Below are positions 1-6,958 of a stretch of 21,783 bases of DNA, one piece after another (position 1 is the stretch's first letter; each line of letters starts with the position of its first letter). Location of the stretch: contig JAEZYZ010000315.1 in assembly GCA_023418705.1 (NCBI GenBank), positions 1-21,783 of the forward strand, written 5' to 3'. The notes below the pieces were generated by a model that searched no databases, was not told the origin of the DNA, and saw nothing but the letters and a program-made list of their open reading frames with translations. The translations under genes were made by a program, and so were the position numbers. This stretch comes from Pseudomonadota bacterium (GTDB lineage: Bacteria; Myxococcota_A; Polyangia; Polyangiales; Polyangiaceae).

Positions 1-255
1 TCGGCCGAAAGCCGCACAACGCGACGAACGGACCCAGCGCGCACACGATCTCGGGCTTGTGAAACGGATCCTTGTAGTTGCGCTTCGGATCGTCGACGTG
101 GAGGCCGGGGGCGCGGGGGGGGGCGGCCCCCCCCCCCCCCCCGGCGCGCGGCCTCCACGTCGACGATCCGAAGCGCAACTACAAGGATCCGTTTCACAAG
201 CCCGAGATCGTGTGCGCGCTGGGTCCGTTCGTCGCGTTGTGCGGCTTTCGGCCGA
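1..255. repeat. Perfect 107-bp inverted repeat (fold-back) at window edge
   Basis: Bases 1-107 are the exact reverse complement of 149-255. The 41-bp centre (108-148) is nearly pure G then C, with a run of 9 G at 115-123 and 16 C at 127-142, and is itself almost palindromic. The right arm is the start of readable manA coding sequence and the left arm is the same manA segment on the opposite strand, so the gene would have to turn back on itself. I infer a fold-back chimera or mis-assembly at a contig end rather than a biological element. Real genomic sequence can be trusted only from about 149 onward. Confidence 0.9.
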
Positions 256-1004
256 TCGCCGAGGTGGTGGATCTGTTCGAGCGGCTCGCCGCCAAGGAGC
301 TCACGGGCGTGCTGGCCCCGCTGCTGCAGCGGCGCGACGACAGCGGGCTGAAGCTCGCGTTCGAAGCGCTGATGCAGAGCGACGCCGAGACCCAGGCCGC
401 GCTCGCCGCGGGCGTGGTGCGCGCGGCGCGGCAAAAGCGCGCGGCGCTGCCGGAGTACGCGACGGCGCTCGACTGGCTCGACGCGATCGCCGCTCGATAC
501 CCGCGCGACGTCGGGGTCGTCTCTTGCCTGCTGCTCAACCTGGTCGAGCTGCAAGCGGGTGAAGCGCTGTTTTTGCCGGCGGGCAACCTGCACTGCTATC
601 TGTCGGGCATCGCCGTGGAGGTGATGGCGAGCTCGGACAACGTGCTGCGCGGCGGCTTGACCTCCAAGCACGTCGACGTGCCCGAGCTGCTGTCGATCCT
701 GAAGGTCGCCGCGGAGCGGCCGGTGAAGCTGCTGCCGAGGGCCGGCGCCGGCTCGGAGCTGGTCTACGAAACGCCCGCGGCCGAGTTCCGGCTGTCGCGC
801 ATTCACCTGCAGGAGCAACCCTGGTCGACCGACGTCCGCGGTCCCGAGATCGTCCTGGTCACGGCGGGGTCGGCGGAGCTCTGCGCGCAGGGCTCGAGCG
901 AGCACCTCGTCCAGGGTGAGAGCGCCTTCGTGGCGGGGAGCGCCGGCGCGTACACGCTGCGGGGCGCGGGGGTCGTCCACCGCGTCAGCGTGGGCGAAAC
1001 CTGA
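150..1004 (+). CDS. manA: Mannose-6-phosphate isomerase, class I (5'-truncated)
   Basis: Zinc-dependent cytosolic isomerase interconverting mannose-6-phosphate and fructose-6-phosphate, which feeds GDP-mannose and polysaccharide synthesis. The readable part (about 285 aa) opens with the family motif NYKDPFHKPE; its Glu (codon 204-206) is the expected zinc ligand. The second half has the cupin-like LPAGNLHCY, with a ligand His, and SDNVLRGGLTSKHVDV, typical of class I PMIs. Family members are about 390-400 aa, so roughly 100 N-terminal residues, including the Gln-x-His zinc ligands, are missing. The reading frame stays open to about base 78, but everything before 149 belongs to the fold-back artefact and is not real protein. 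The gene converges on the next gene with 6 bp between stops. Identity is secure; the 5' end is not recoverable here. Confidence 0.9.
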   Translation, partial: GLHVDDPKRNYKDPFHKPEIVCALGPFVALCGFRPIAEVVDLFERLAAKELTGVLAPLLQRRDDSGLKLAFEALMQSDAETQAALAAGVVRAARQKRAALPEYATALDWLDAIAARYPRDVGVVSCLLLNLVELQAGEALFLPAGNLHCYLSGIAVEVMASSDNVLRGGLTSKHVDVPELLSILKVAAERPVKLLPRAGAGSELVYETPAAEFRLSRIHLQEQPWSTDVRGPEIVLVTAGSAELCAQGSSEHLVQGESAFVAGSAGAYTLRGAGVVHRVSVGET

Positions 1005-1010
1005 GGCTCG

Positions 1011-1553
1011 CTACGCTTCGGCGTCGCCTTCGAACTCTCCGGACTCCGGGATTTCGTCGAGACCGACGCCGCCGCGGACCGGGATCGCCCGCGCCGCGCC
1101 CACCTTCTCGAGCACCGCCGAGAGCGCCGCCGGATCGCCGACCTTGGGCAGGAAGGCGCGCGAGCCGTCCCACAGATCGAGCGCGATCGATCCCGGCTGA
1201 TCCAAGACGATGCAGTCGATCTGAGCCCACTTGAAGCGCCGCACGCGCGGCCAACCGAGGGCCAGCACGTCCCGGTAGACCACGCCGTCGCCGCGCACCT
1301 GCACGCCGCGCATATTGGCGCGCACCAGCGACGCGATGGCGCTGGCGAACATGATCACGGCGAGCGTGCGAGCGCCGATCACGCGGTGCTCGTCCTTGAT
1401 GACGACGTAGCTATAAAGCCAGCTGCCGGGCGGGCTGTGCTCGCCCACCAAGACGAACACCAGCACGGCGATGGCCGCGATCAGATACAAAAGCGGCGGC
1501 AGCCAGGAGCGAAAGGGCGGACCGAACGACGACTCGGTCGGCCGATAGGTCAT
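1011..1553 (-). CDS. Two-TM membrane protein with PH-like C-terminal domain
   Basis: Unrecognised small membrane protein of 180 aa. From the chosen ATG (1553) it has a short polar N-terminus, a hydrophobic segment at about residues 19-38 (PPLLYLIAAIAVLVFVLVG), a second at about 62-77 (LAVIMFASAIASLV), then a soluble part. That part (VQVRGDGVVYRDVLALGWPR, then RFKWAQIDCIVLD) resembles the bacterial PH-like domains found in small membrane proteins. The C-terminus is acidic. Alternative in-frame starts are ATG 1592 and TTG 1631; none has a clear Shine-Dalgarno sequence. It is divergent from talC and convergent with manA, so context gives no function. The open frame and membrane pattern support a real gene; the PH assignment is tentative. 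Confidence 0.7.
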   Translation of the reverse strand: MTYRPTESSFGPPFRSWLPPLLYLIAAIAVLVFVLVGEHSPPGSWLYSYVVIKDEHRVIGARTLAVIMFASAIASLVRANMRGVQVRGDGVVYRDVLALGWPRVRRFKWAQIDCIVLDQPGSIALDLWDGSRAFLPKVGDPAALSAVLEKVGAARAIPVRGGVGLDEIPESGEFEGDAEA

Positions 1554-1619
1554 GTCGAAGCCGGGAGGGCGAGACGGGCGAGCCACGCCCATCAAGGCTA
1601 AAACAACTTGAGGTTCGGT

Positions 1620-1650
1620 GACAGAGGGCAATCTGTCCGATCGCGCGATC
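1620..1650. promoter_or_regulatory. Two dyads in divergent promoter region
   Basis: Between the leftward membrane-protein gene and talC lie GACAGA-N6-TCTGTC (1620-1637) and, two bases further, the 12-bp palindrome GATCGCGCGATC (1639-1650). Closely spaced dyads between divergent starts are what an operator would look like, but no regulator is identified. GC-rich DNA often produces short palindromes by chance. If the membrane-protein gene starts at TTG 1631, the first dyad would overlap its start. Confidence 0.25.
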
Positions 1651-1744
1651 TTGCGGTGCTGCGGCTTCGGCGGTACGGCAGGCGCGCACGATCGATTTTT
1701 CGGCGTGGTTGTGGGGCTCGCCGCCCCACGCCCGGGAGTTTTTC

Positions 1745-2392
1745 ATGAAAATCTTCATCGACAGCGGAGACATCGGAGAAATCAAAGAGGCCGTGGCGAT
1801 GGGCGCCATCGATGGCGTCACCACCAACCCCTCGCTGCTCGCGAAGGCGGGTCGGCCCATCCGGCGCGCCATCGCCGACATTTGCGAGGTCGTCGACGGG
1901 CCCGTCTCCGCAGAGGTGCTGGCCACGACCACCGACGCGATCCTGAGCGAAGGTCGTGAGCTCTCGAAGATCCATCGCAACGTGGTGGTGAAGGTCCCGC
2001 TCTTGCTCGACGGCTTGAAGGCGGTGCGCCAGTTCGCGCAGGAAGGGATCCGCACGAACGTGACGCTCTGCTTCTCGGCGACGCAAGCGCTGCTCGCTGC
2101 CAAGGCGGGGGCGAGCTACATCTCCCCGTTCGTCGGCCGCCTCGACGATCAGTCCGAAGATGGGATGAAGCTGATCGAGCAGATCGTCGCCATCTACGCC
2201 AACTACGACTTCGAGACCGAGGTCCTGGTGGCGAGCGTGCGCCATCCCATCCACGTGGTGCAGTCGGCCATGATCGGCGCGGACGTGGCCACGCTCCCGT
2301 TCAAGGTCATCCAGCAGCTCGCGCACCACCCGCTCACCGACATCGGGCTGAAGAAGTTCTTGGCCGATGCCGAGCGCATCCCCAAAGAGTAG
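1745..2392 (+). CDS. talC: Transaldolase, TalC/FSA-type small family
   Basis: Cytosolic class I aldolase of the pentose phosphate pathway, 215 aa, the usual length of the short TalC/FSA subfamily. Visible motifs are GVTTNPSLLAKAG near the N-terminus, the Schiff-base lysine K83 in VVVKVP, and SPFVGRLDD around residue 129. In E. coli fructose-6-phosphate aldolase the equivalent position is Tyr131 (PYVNR), whereas transaldolases have Phe. Phe129 here therefore argues for true transaldolase activity (dihydroxyacetone transfer between sugar phosphates) rather than FSA activity. The ATG at 1745 has a GGGAG about 7 nt upstream and begins the canonical MKIFIDSGD. ybeY follows 9 bp downstream, probably in the same transcript. 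Confidence 0.93.
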   Translation: MKIFIDSGDIGEIKEAVAMGAIDGVTTNPSLLAKAGRPIRRAIADICEVVDGPVSAEVLATTTDAILSEGRELSKIHRNVVVKVPLLLDGLKAVRQFAQEGIRTNVTLCFSATQALLAAKAGASYISPFVGRLDDQSEDGMKLIEQIVAIYANYDFETEVLVASVRHPIHVVQSAMIGADVATLPFKVIQQLAHHPLTDIGLKKFLADAERIPKE

Positions 2393-2401
2393 TCGCCCGC
2401 C

Positions 2402-2845
2402 GTGCCCACGTACGTGAGCCGGCGCGCGCCGGGCTCGCCCGCCCTGTCGTCCCGAGAGGTCCGGCGCATCGCCGACCGCATGCTCGCCGAGCTGGGGTTG
2501 CCCGACGCCGAGCTGAGCGTGCTGTTCACCGATGACGGGCGCATGACCAAGCTCAACGAACGCCATCGCAACAAACCCCGTCCGACCGACGTGCTCGCCT
2601 TCCCTCAAGATGGCGTGTCGGGCGGGGGCAGCAACGGACCGCACCTGCTCGGGGACGTCGTGATTTCGCTCGACACGGCGGCTCGCCAGGCGAAGAGCCG
2701 CGGCCGTCCATTGCTCGACGAGGTCCGCTTCCTGCTGGCCCATGGCGTGGCCCACCTGCTCGGGCACGACCACCAAACCGCCACCGAAAAGCGCGAGATG
2801 GATCGGGTGACGCGCCGGCTGGTGCGCGCCGGCAAACGGGCATGA
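2402..2845 (+). CDS. ybeY: Endoribonuclease YbeY, rRNA maturation factor
   Basis: Single-strand-specific zinc endoribonuclease (UPF0054) needed for 16S rRNA 3'-end maturation and ribosome quality control. The 147-aa protein carries the diagnostic HGVAHLLGHDH, with zinc ligands H114, H118 and H124, and the upstream NERHRNKPRPTDVLAFP, the family's conserved loop. The start is GTG at 2402, 9 bp after the talC stop, with only a weak ribosome-binding site, so it may be translated by coupling. In many bacteria ybeY sits with phoH or era, whereas here it follows a carbohydrate gene. Length and motifs are complete; the assignment is secure. Confidence 0.94.
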   Translation: MPTYVSRRAPGSPALSSREVRRIADRMLAELGLPDAELSVLFTDDGRMTKLNERHRNKPRPTDVLAFPQDGVSGGGSNGPHLLGDVVISLDTAARQAKSRGRPLLDEVRFLLAHGVAHLLGHDHQTATEKREMDRVTRRLVRAGKRA

Positions 2846-3189
2846 GCGTCGGCGCGCCGAGCTCGAACGGGGCGCCCCGAGCGCCCGGGACCGGTCGGAC
2901 TTCGGAGCGGCAGGCGTTTTTTTCGGGTCGCGCACGCACACCCGCTCGCGTCCCGAGCGACGCGCCCCCCAGCCGGGCGACGAGACGTCTCACGAATCAT
3001 CTCTGGGATTCGCTCGTAACTGCGCGCGCCTGCTGATGAACTCGCGATGGTGACCGGTCGCGTTTCGGCGCTCGCGGCCATGCCGCAGTGCATCCATGAA
3101 CGGGCAGAAATCGCCTACTGTGAAGCCATCTGCCACACACGCCATGCCCGCTCCGGCACAAAAAAAGCTCGATCCGAGCACGATGCCTC
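2846..3189. other. Gene-free intergenic stretch between ybeY and HU region
   Basis: No convincing gene. A 64-codon frame opening at 2842 over the ybeY stop has Pro/Arg/Ala-rich composition typical of spurious GC-rich frames and no recognisable motif. Structures seen are the dyad GCTCG...CGAGC at 2861-2882 enclosing GGGGCGCCCC, and a T7 run at 2917-2923 without a convincing adjoining stem. Base composition becomes less GC-rich after about 3000. No tRNA cloverleaf found. Confidence 0.4.
3160..3179 (-). terminator. Weak intrinsic terminator, leftward
   Basis: Read leftward, a 5-bp stem (GCTCG/CGAGC, loop of 3) is followed by seven T (the A run at 3160-3166). Stem strength is marginal and no leftward gene ends just before it, so it could serve an antisense transcript or be chance. 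Confidence 0.25.
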
Positions 3190-3218
3190 TTGAAAGGCCT
3201 AAAGTCCCCTGTTATCCG
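3190..3218 (+). promoter_or_regulatory. Candidate sigma-70-like promoter for the HU gene
   Basis: TTGAAA at 3190-3195 matches five of six -35 consensus bases. After 17 bp there is TATCCG at 3213-3218, only a half-match to a -10 box. It would leave a leader of about 110 nt before the HU ATG at 3337. This is a motif match only. Confidence 0.3.
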
Positions 3219-3336
3219 TCGCGTGCCTGACTCGAACTGCACGGCGATCAGTCGTCGCCGCGGTGGACGACAAGGCGGGCTGGCTGAATCAACAGGCTGT
3301 CTTTTTCAAAAGGTTTCTGAAGGTAGGAGGAAGCGC

Positions 3337-3648
3337 ATGGCTGGCAAAAGGCTGACGAAGGCGCAGGTCATTACCGAGCTGGCGAACGCCGCGGACGTCG
3401 ACAAGAAGAGTGTGAGCCGCGTGTTCGAGTCGCTGCAGGAGATCATCCGCAAGCAGCTCTCGTCCCGCGGACCGGGCGAGTTCGTGATCCCGGGCTTGGT
3501 GAAGCTGCGGGTGGTGAAGAAGCCGGCGACCAAGGAGCGGCAGGGGATCAACCCCTTCACCAAGGAGCCGATCACGATCCCGGCGAAGCCCGCGAGCAAG
3601 AAGGTTCGCGCCACGGCGCTCAAGAACCTCAAAGACCTGGTTCAGTGA
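3337..3648 (+). CDS. HU/IHF-family DNA-binding protein
   Basis: Small basic nucleoid-associated protein, 103 aa, expected to dimerise and bend DNA in the nucleoid. The N-terminal helix pair (LTKAQVITELANAADVDKKS, then VFESLQEII) and the central PGEFVIPGLVKLRV strand match the HU fold. The arm region has INPFTKEPITIP, with the Pro that intercalates at the DNA kink, and the C-terminal helix is KNLKDLV. The arm lacks the classical GRNPxTGE wording, so it belongs to a diverged HU-like subgroup; which of HU or IHF it replaces cannot be told. The start ATG has a strong TAGGAGG about 6 nt upstream, decisive over the longer in-frame extension to 3190. A strong terminator follows, so it is probably monocistronic. 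Confidence 0.92.
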   Translation: MAGKRLTKAQVITELANAADVDKKSVSRVFESLQEIIRKQLSSRGPGEFVIPGLVKLRVVKKPATKERQGINPFTKEPITIPAKPASKKVRATALKNLKDLVQ

Positions 3649-3702
3649 GACGACGCGGGCAGGAGCCCGCCCGCGGGCGCCCTGTCCGACGCGAAACGAA
3701 AA

Positions 3703-3737
3703 GAGCCCTGGTCCACTTGGACCGGGGTTCTTTTTTT
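3703..3737 (+). terminator. Strong intrinsic terminator after HU gene
   Basis: A 12-bp stem (3703-3714 with 3719-3730, two G-T wobbles) and a 4-base loop ACTT are followed by seven T at 3731-3737. Four A precede the stem, so it could also work weakly on the other strand. It ends only 6 bp before the chosen rlmI start, so rlmI needs its own initiation arrangement. Confidence 0.9.
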
Positions 3738-3743
3738 GGTGTG

Positions 3744-4943
3744 ATGCCGCCCCCCGTGTCCGCGATCATCCTCAAACCTGGCACCGTTCAACCCGTCTGG
3801 GCGGGACATCCCTGGGTGTTCCCGCAAGCTGTCGAGCGCATCGAAGGCGGCGCCGTCGCGGGCGCCGAGATCGACGTGCTGGACGGGCGCGGCAACTACC
3901 TCGGCCGAGCGCTGTACTCACCCAGCTCGGCGATCGTCGCGCGCATCTATTCGCGCACGTCCACGCGGCTCGACCGGCAATGGTTCGCCGAGCAGCTCGC
4001 ACGGGCGCTCGAGCGCCGCAAAGAGCTCGGGCTGCCCAACGAACGGACGAACGCTTTCCGCGCCGTGCACGCCGAGGGGGACGACCTCCCCGGGCTCGTC
4101 GTCGATCTGTTCGATCGCACGGCCGTCGTGCAGCTCGGGACCATCGGCCTCAAGCAGCGCGAGGGCCTTTTGCTGGAGCTCATCGAAGAGGTCTTCGGTG
4201 CGACCACGATCATCGACCGCAGCTCACCGGCCGCCGCTCGCGCCGAAGGCTTCGAGCCCGGCGTGGGGATCGTGCGCGGCAGCAGCGAGCTCTCCGAGCT
4301 CCGCTTCAGAGAGCTCGGCATCGACTACCGTGTCCCGCTCGAGCTCGGTCAAAAGACCGGGTTTTATCTGGACCAGCGGCCGCTGCGGGCGCGCGTGCGG
4401 CGGCTCGCCGAGAGGCGCCGCGTGCTCGACACCTTCTGCTACGTCGGGTCGCTGGCGATGGCCGCCGCGGCGGGAGGAGCGGCGAGCGTCCGCGCCGTGG
4501 ACACCAGCGCGCTCGCGCTCGAGGTGGCCGCCAGCTCGGTCGCGGCCAACGGCCTCCAGGGTCGCGTCGAGCTCGTGCGGGAAGACGCGCGCGAGGCGCT
4601 CACGCGAGCCGGACGCCAGGGGGGCTACGATCTGGTGATCTGCGATCCCCCGAAGCTCGCCCCGACCCGAGCCAGCAGCCGGCGAGCTCTGGCCACCATG
4701 CGGCAGCTGGCCGCGCTGGGGTGCCGCGCGACCCGTGCGGGCGGCTTGCTCGCCCTGAGCTCCTGCTCGGCCGCCATCGGCCTGAACGAGCTGACACGCA
4801 GCCTTGCCGTGGGCGGGCGCGACGTGCACGTGCGCCCCGTGGTGATCGAGCGGATCTTTCAAGGCGCCGATCATCCGGTGCCGGCGGCGTTCCCCGAAGG
4901 GCTCTACTTGAGCACCGTGATCGCCCGCATCCACCCCCTCTGA
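3744..4943 (+). CDS. rlmI: RlmI-like class I SAM-dependent rRNA (cytosine-C5) methyltransferase
   Basis: Predicted to make 5-methylcytosine in 23S rRNA (E. coli RlmI acts on C1962). The 399-aa protein has an N-terminal PUA-like domain (about 1-85; GHPWVF, then LGRALYSPSS), a linker domain, the family motif TGFYLDQR (205-212), SAM-binding motif I around 227-236 (VLDTFCYVGS), and the catalytic-loop motif CDPPK (300-304) followed by a late SCS Cys motif. Start choice is uncertain: ATG 3744 is preferred, GTG 3741 and GTG 3756 are in frame, and none has a clear Shine-Dalgarno site because the HU terminator lies immediately upstream. The downstream HAD gene is 5 bp away and co-transcribed. The exact target base is inferred from the family. 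Confidence 0.87.
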   Translation: MPPPVSAIILKPGTVQPVWAGHPWVFPQAVERIEGGAVAGAEIDVLDGRGNYLGRALYSPSSAIVARIYSRTSTRLDRQWFAEQLARALERRKELGLPNERTNAFRAVHAEGDDLPGLVVDLFDRTAVVQLGTIGLKQREGLLLELIEEVFGATTIIDRSSPAAARAEGFEPGVGIVRGSSELSELRFRELGIDYRVPLELGQKTGFYLDQRPLRARVRRLAERRRVLDTFCYVGSLAMAAAAGGAASVRAVDTSALALEVAASSVAANGLQGRVELVREDAREALTRAGRQGGYDLVICDPPKLAPTRASSRRALATMRQLAALGCRATRAGGLLALSSCSAAIGLNELTRSLAVGGRDVHVRPVVIERIFQGADHPVPAAFPEGLYLSTVIARIHPL

Positions 4944-4948
4944 CCACC

Positions 4949-5731
4949 ATGCGCCCGATCGATGAGCTATCCCCCGAAGAGGCCCGCGGCTTGCGCGGGC
5001 TGCTGTTCGATCTCGACGACACCCTGCTCGACCACGGCCTGCTCACCGAGCAGGCCTACGCCGCGCTCCACCGCCTGCACGCGTCGGGGCTGCGGCTGAT
5101 CGGGGTCACGGGGCGCCCGGCGGGCTACGGCGCCGTGCTGGCCCGGCAATGGCCGGTCGCGGCGCTCGTGACGGAGAACGGCGCCGTCAGCTACTACCGT
5201 GAGGGGCGCGCCTTGCGGCGCCACGACGCGCTGGCGCCCGGCGAGCGCGAGCGCCGGCGCCGGGCGCTCGCCCAGATCGTCGCGAGCCTCATGGAGGCGT
5301 TCCCGGCGCTCCGGCCCGCCGACGACGTCGAGCTCCGGACCAGCGATTTCGCCTTCGACATCGCCGAGCACCACCAGGTCGACCCGAGCGTCGTCGCCCA
5401 AGCCGTCGAGCGCGCGCGCTCGCTGGGCGCCAGGACCTTCACGTCGAGCGTGCACCTGCACGTCACCCTCGACGGCGCCGACAAAGCCTCGGGCAGCGTG
5501 CGCCTGCTCGGGCTCTTGTGGGGTGAGGATCCGACCGCGGCGTGCCACCGCTATGCCTTCGTGGGCGACAGCGAGAACGACGCTGCTTGTTTTGCCGCGT
5601 TCGACACCACCGTCGCGGTGAAAAACTTCGCCGGGCGCCCCACCGTGCCGCCCCGCTTCGTGACCCCGTCGGCGCGCGGGGCCGGATTTGCAGAGCTTTC
5701 ACGGGTGCTGATTGCTGCCCGGCAGCGGTGA
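4949..5731 (+). CDS. HAD-IIB family phosphatase
   Basis: Cytosolic Mg-dependent haloacid-dehalogenase phosphatase, 260 aa. Motif I is FDLDDTLLD (nucleophile D21, acid/base D23), motif II is GVTGRP (T54), and motifs III/IV end in GDSENDAA (D207, D211). The large cap between motifs II and III is typical of the IIB group (Cof, sucrose-phosphate and mannosyl-3-phosphoglycerate phosphatases). TENGAVSYY after motif II is also a IIB hallmark. Substrate is not determinable; a sugar phosphate is likely. ATG 4949 lies 5 bp after the rlmI stop and argD starts 21 bp after its end, so it may link the rRNA-modification and arginine gene runs in one transcript. Confidence 0.87.
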   Translation: MRPIDELSPEEARGLRGLLFDLDDTLLDHGLLTEQAYAALHRLHASGLRLIGVTGRPAGYGAVLARQWPVAALVTENGAVSYYREGRALRRHDALAPGERERRRRALAQIVASLMEAFPALRPADDVELRTSDFAFDIAEHHQVDPSVVAQAVERARSLGARTFTSSVHLHVTLDGADKASGSVRLLGLLWGEDPTAACHRYAFVGDSENDAACFAAFDTTVAVKNFAGRPTVPPRFVTPSARGAGFAELSRVLIAARQR

Positions 5732-5752
5732 GGCTAGATCACCCGGCGCGAC

Positions 5753-6958
5753 ATGGAACCGGCACAAGCGACGCTGCTCGAAGCGGGCAGCACCCACCTG
5801 TATCCGAACTACCGCCAGCCGCCGATCGTGCCCGTCCGCGGCCAGGGCGTTCAAGTCTGGGATGCCGAAGGCCGGCGCTACCTCGACCTGTACGCGGGCA
5901 TCGCGGTTTCGACGCTGGGGCACGCGCACCCGAAGCTGGTACAGGCGATCGCCGAGCAGGCGGGCCGCTTGCTTCACGTGTCCAACTATTTCTACAACGA
6001 GCCGAACTTGCGCCTCGCGGCCCGCTTGTGCCGGGCGGCGGGCATGGACCGGGTGTTTTTCTGCAACTCCGGCACCGAGGCGATCGAGGCCATGCTCAAG
6101 CTGGCTCGGCGCTATCATTTCGCCAACGGCCAGCGCGATCGCTTTCGGGTGATCGCGTTCGAGGGCTCGTTCCACGGCCGCACGCTCGGCTCGCTCGCCG
6201 CCACGGGCCAGATGAAATACCGCGACGGCTTCGGCCCGCTGCCGGGCGTGACGCACGTGCCGTTTGGAAACGCGCCCGCCGTCCGTGAAGCGATGGGGCC
6301 GGACGTCGCCGCCGTCCTGGTGGAGCCGGTCCAGGGCGAGGGCGGCGTGCTGCCCGCGCCTCCTGGCTTTTTGGCGGAGCTGCGGCAAATCACCGAGGGC
6401 GCAGGCGCCTTGCTGCTGCTCGACGAGGTGCAGACCGGGGTGGGGCGCACGGGGACCTTCCTGGCGTGCGAGCAGGACGGCGTGCGACCGGACGCCGTCG
6501 CGCTCGCCAAGGCGCTCGGCGGCGGCGTCCCGATCGGCGCGATGTTGTGCGTCGAGCGTCTGCGCGACGCGCTGCCTCCAGGGAGCCATGGCTCGACCTT
6601 TGGCGGCAACCCGCTGGCGTCTGCGGCGGCGCTGGCCGTCCTCGAGACCCTCGAGCAGGAGCGGGTGATCGAAGGCGTCGTCGAAAAGGGCCGCCACCTG
6701 GCGAGCGGGCTCGCGCGGCTCGAGGAGCGGCACCCGCGCCACGTCGCCGGGCACCGTGGCAAGGGCCTGCTCCAGGCGCTGGTGCTCAGAGACGACGTCG
6801 ACGCCCGCGCGCTGCTGGGCAAGCTGCGGGAGGCCGGGCTCTTGCTGACGCTGGCGGGCGACAAGGCGCTCCGGTTTTCGCCGTCCCTGCTCATCACGCC
6901 TGCGGAGATCGACGAGGCTTTGGACATCATCGACGGTGTTTTCGGAGGTTTGGCATGA
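5753..6958 (+). CDS. argD: Acetylornithine aminotransferase
   Basis: PLP-dependent class III aminotransferase converting N-acetylglutamate semialdehyde to N-acetylornithine in arginine synthesis; it may also act as succinyldiaminopimelate aminotransferase in the lysine pathway. The 401-aa length is normal. Motifs are HAHPKLVQAI near the N-terminus, FCNSGTEA (N105 onward) in the phosphate-binding region, FHGRTLGSLAATGQMKYR, the cofactor motif LLDEVQTGVGRTG, the Schiff-base lysine K253 in LAKALGGGVPIGA, and STFGGNPLA. ATG 5753 begins at the expected family position. The stop overlaps the argF start as ATGA, indicating translational coupling. Confidence 0.95.
   Translation: MEPAQATLLEAGSTHLYPNYRQPPIVPVRGQGVQVWDAEGRRYLDLYAGIAVSTLGHAHPKLVQAIAEQAGRLLHVSNYFYNEPNLRLAARLCRAAGMDRVFFCNSGTEAIEAMLKLARRYHFANGQRDRFRVIAFEGSFHGRTLGSLAATGQMKYRDGFGPLPGVTHVPFGNAPAVREAMGPDVAAVLVEPVQGEGGVLPAPPGFLAELRQITEGAGALLLLDEVQTGVGRTGTFLACEQDGVRPDAVALAKALGGGVPIGAMLCVERLRDALPPGSHGSTFGGNPLASAAALAVLETLEQERVIEGVVEKGRHLASGLARLEERHPRHVAGHRGKGLLQALVLRDDVDARALLGKLREAGLLLTLAGDKALRFSPSLLITPAEIDEALDIIDGVFGGLA

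Noticed and set aside
78..149. N-terminal extension of manA into the G/C-rich centre
   Set aside because: The sequence is the fold-back artefact; the Pro/Gly-rich translation is not PMI-like.
1598..2941. 447-codon frame on the minus strand across talC and ybeY
   Set aside because: Antisense shadow of two well-identified genes; Arg/His-rich composition and no motif.
2842..3036. 64-codon frame overlapping the ybeY stop as ATGA
   Set aside because: The overlap looks attractive, but composition is Pro/Arg/Ala/Ser-rich with no motif or homologous pattern, like other GC-rich shadow frames.
3190..3336. Longer in-frame N-terminus for the HU-like protein
   Set aside because: The strong TAGGAGG before ATG 3337 and the canonical HU N-terminus there make the extension spurious.
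3980..4948. Long plus-strand frame running into the HAD gene from within rlmI
   Set aside because: The part before 4949 is an out-of-frame Arg-rich shadow of rlmI; only the HAD part is real.
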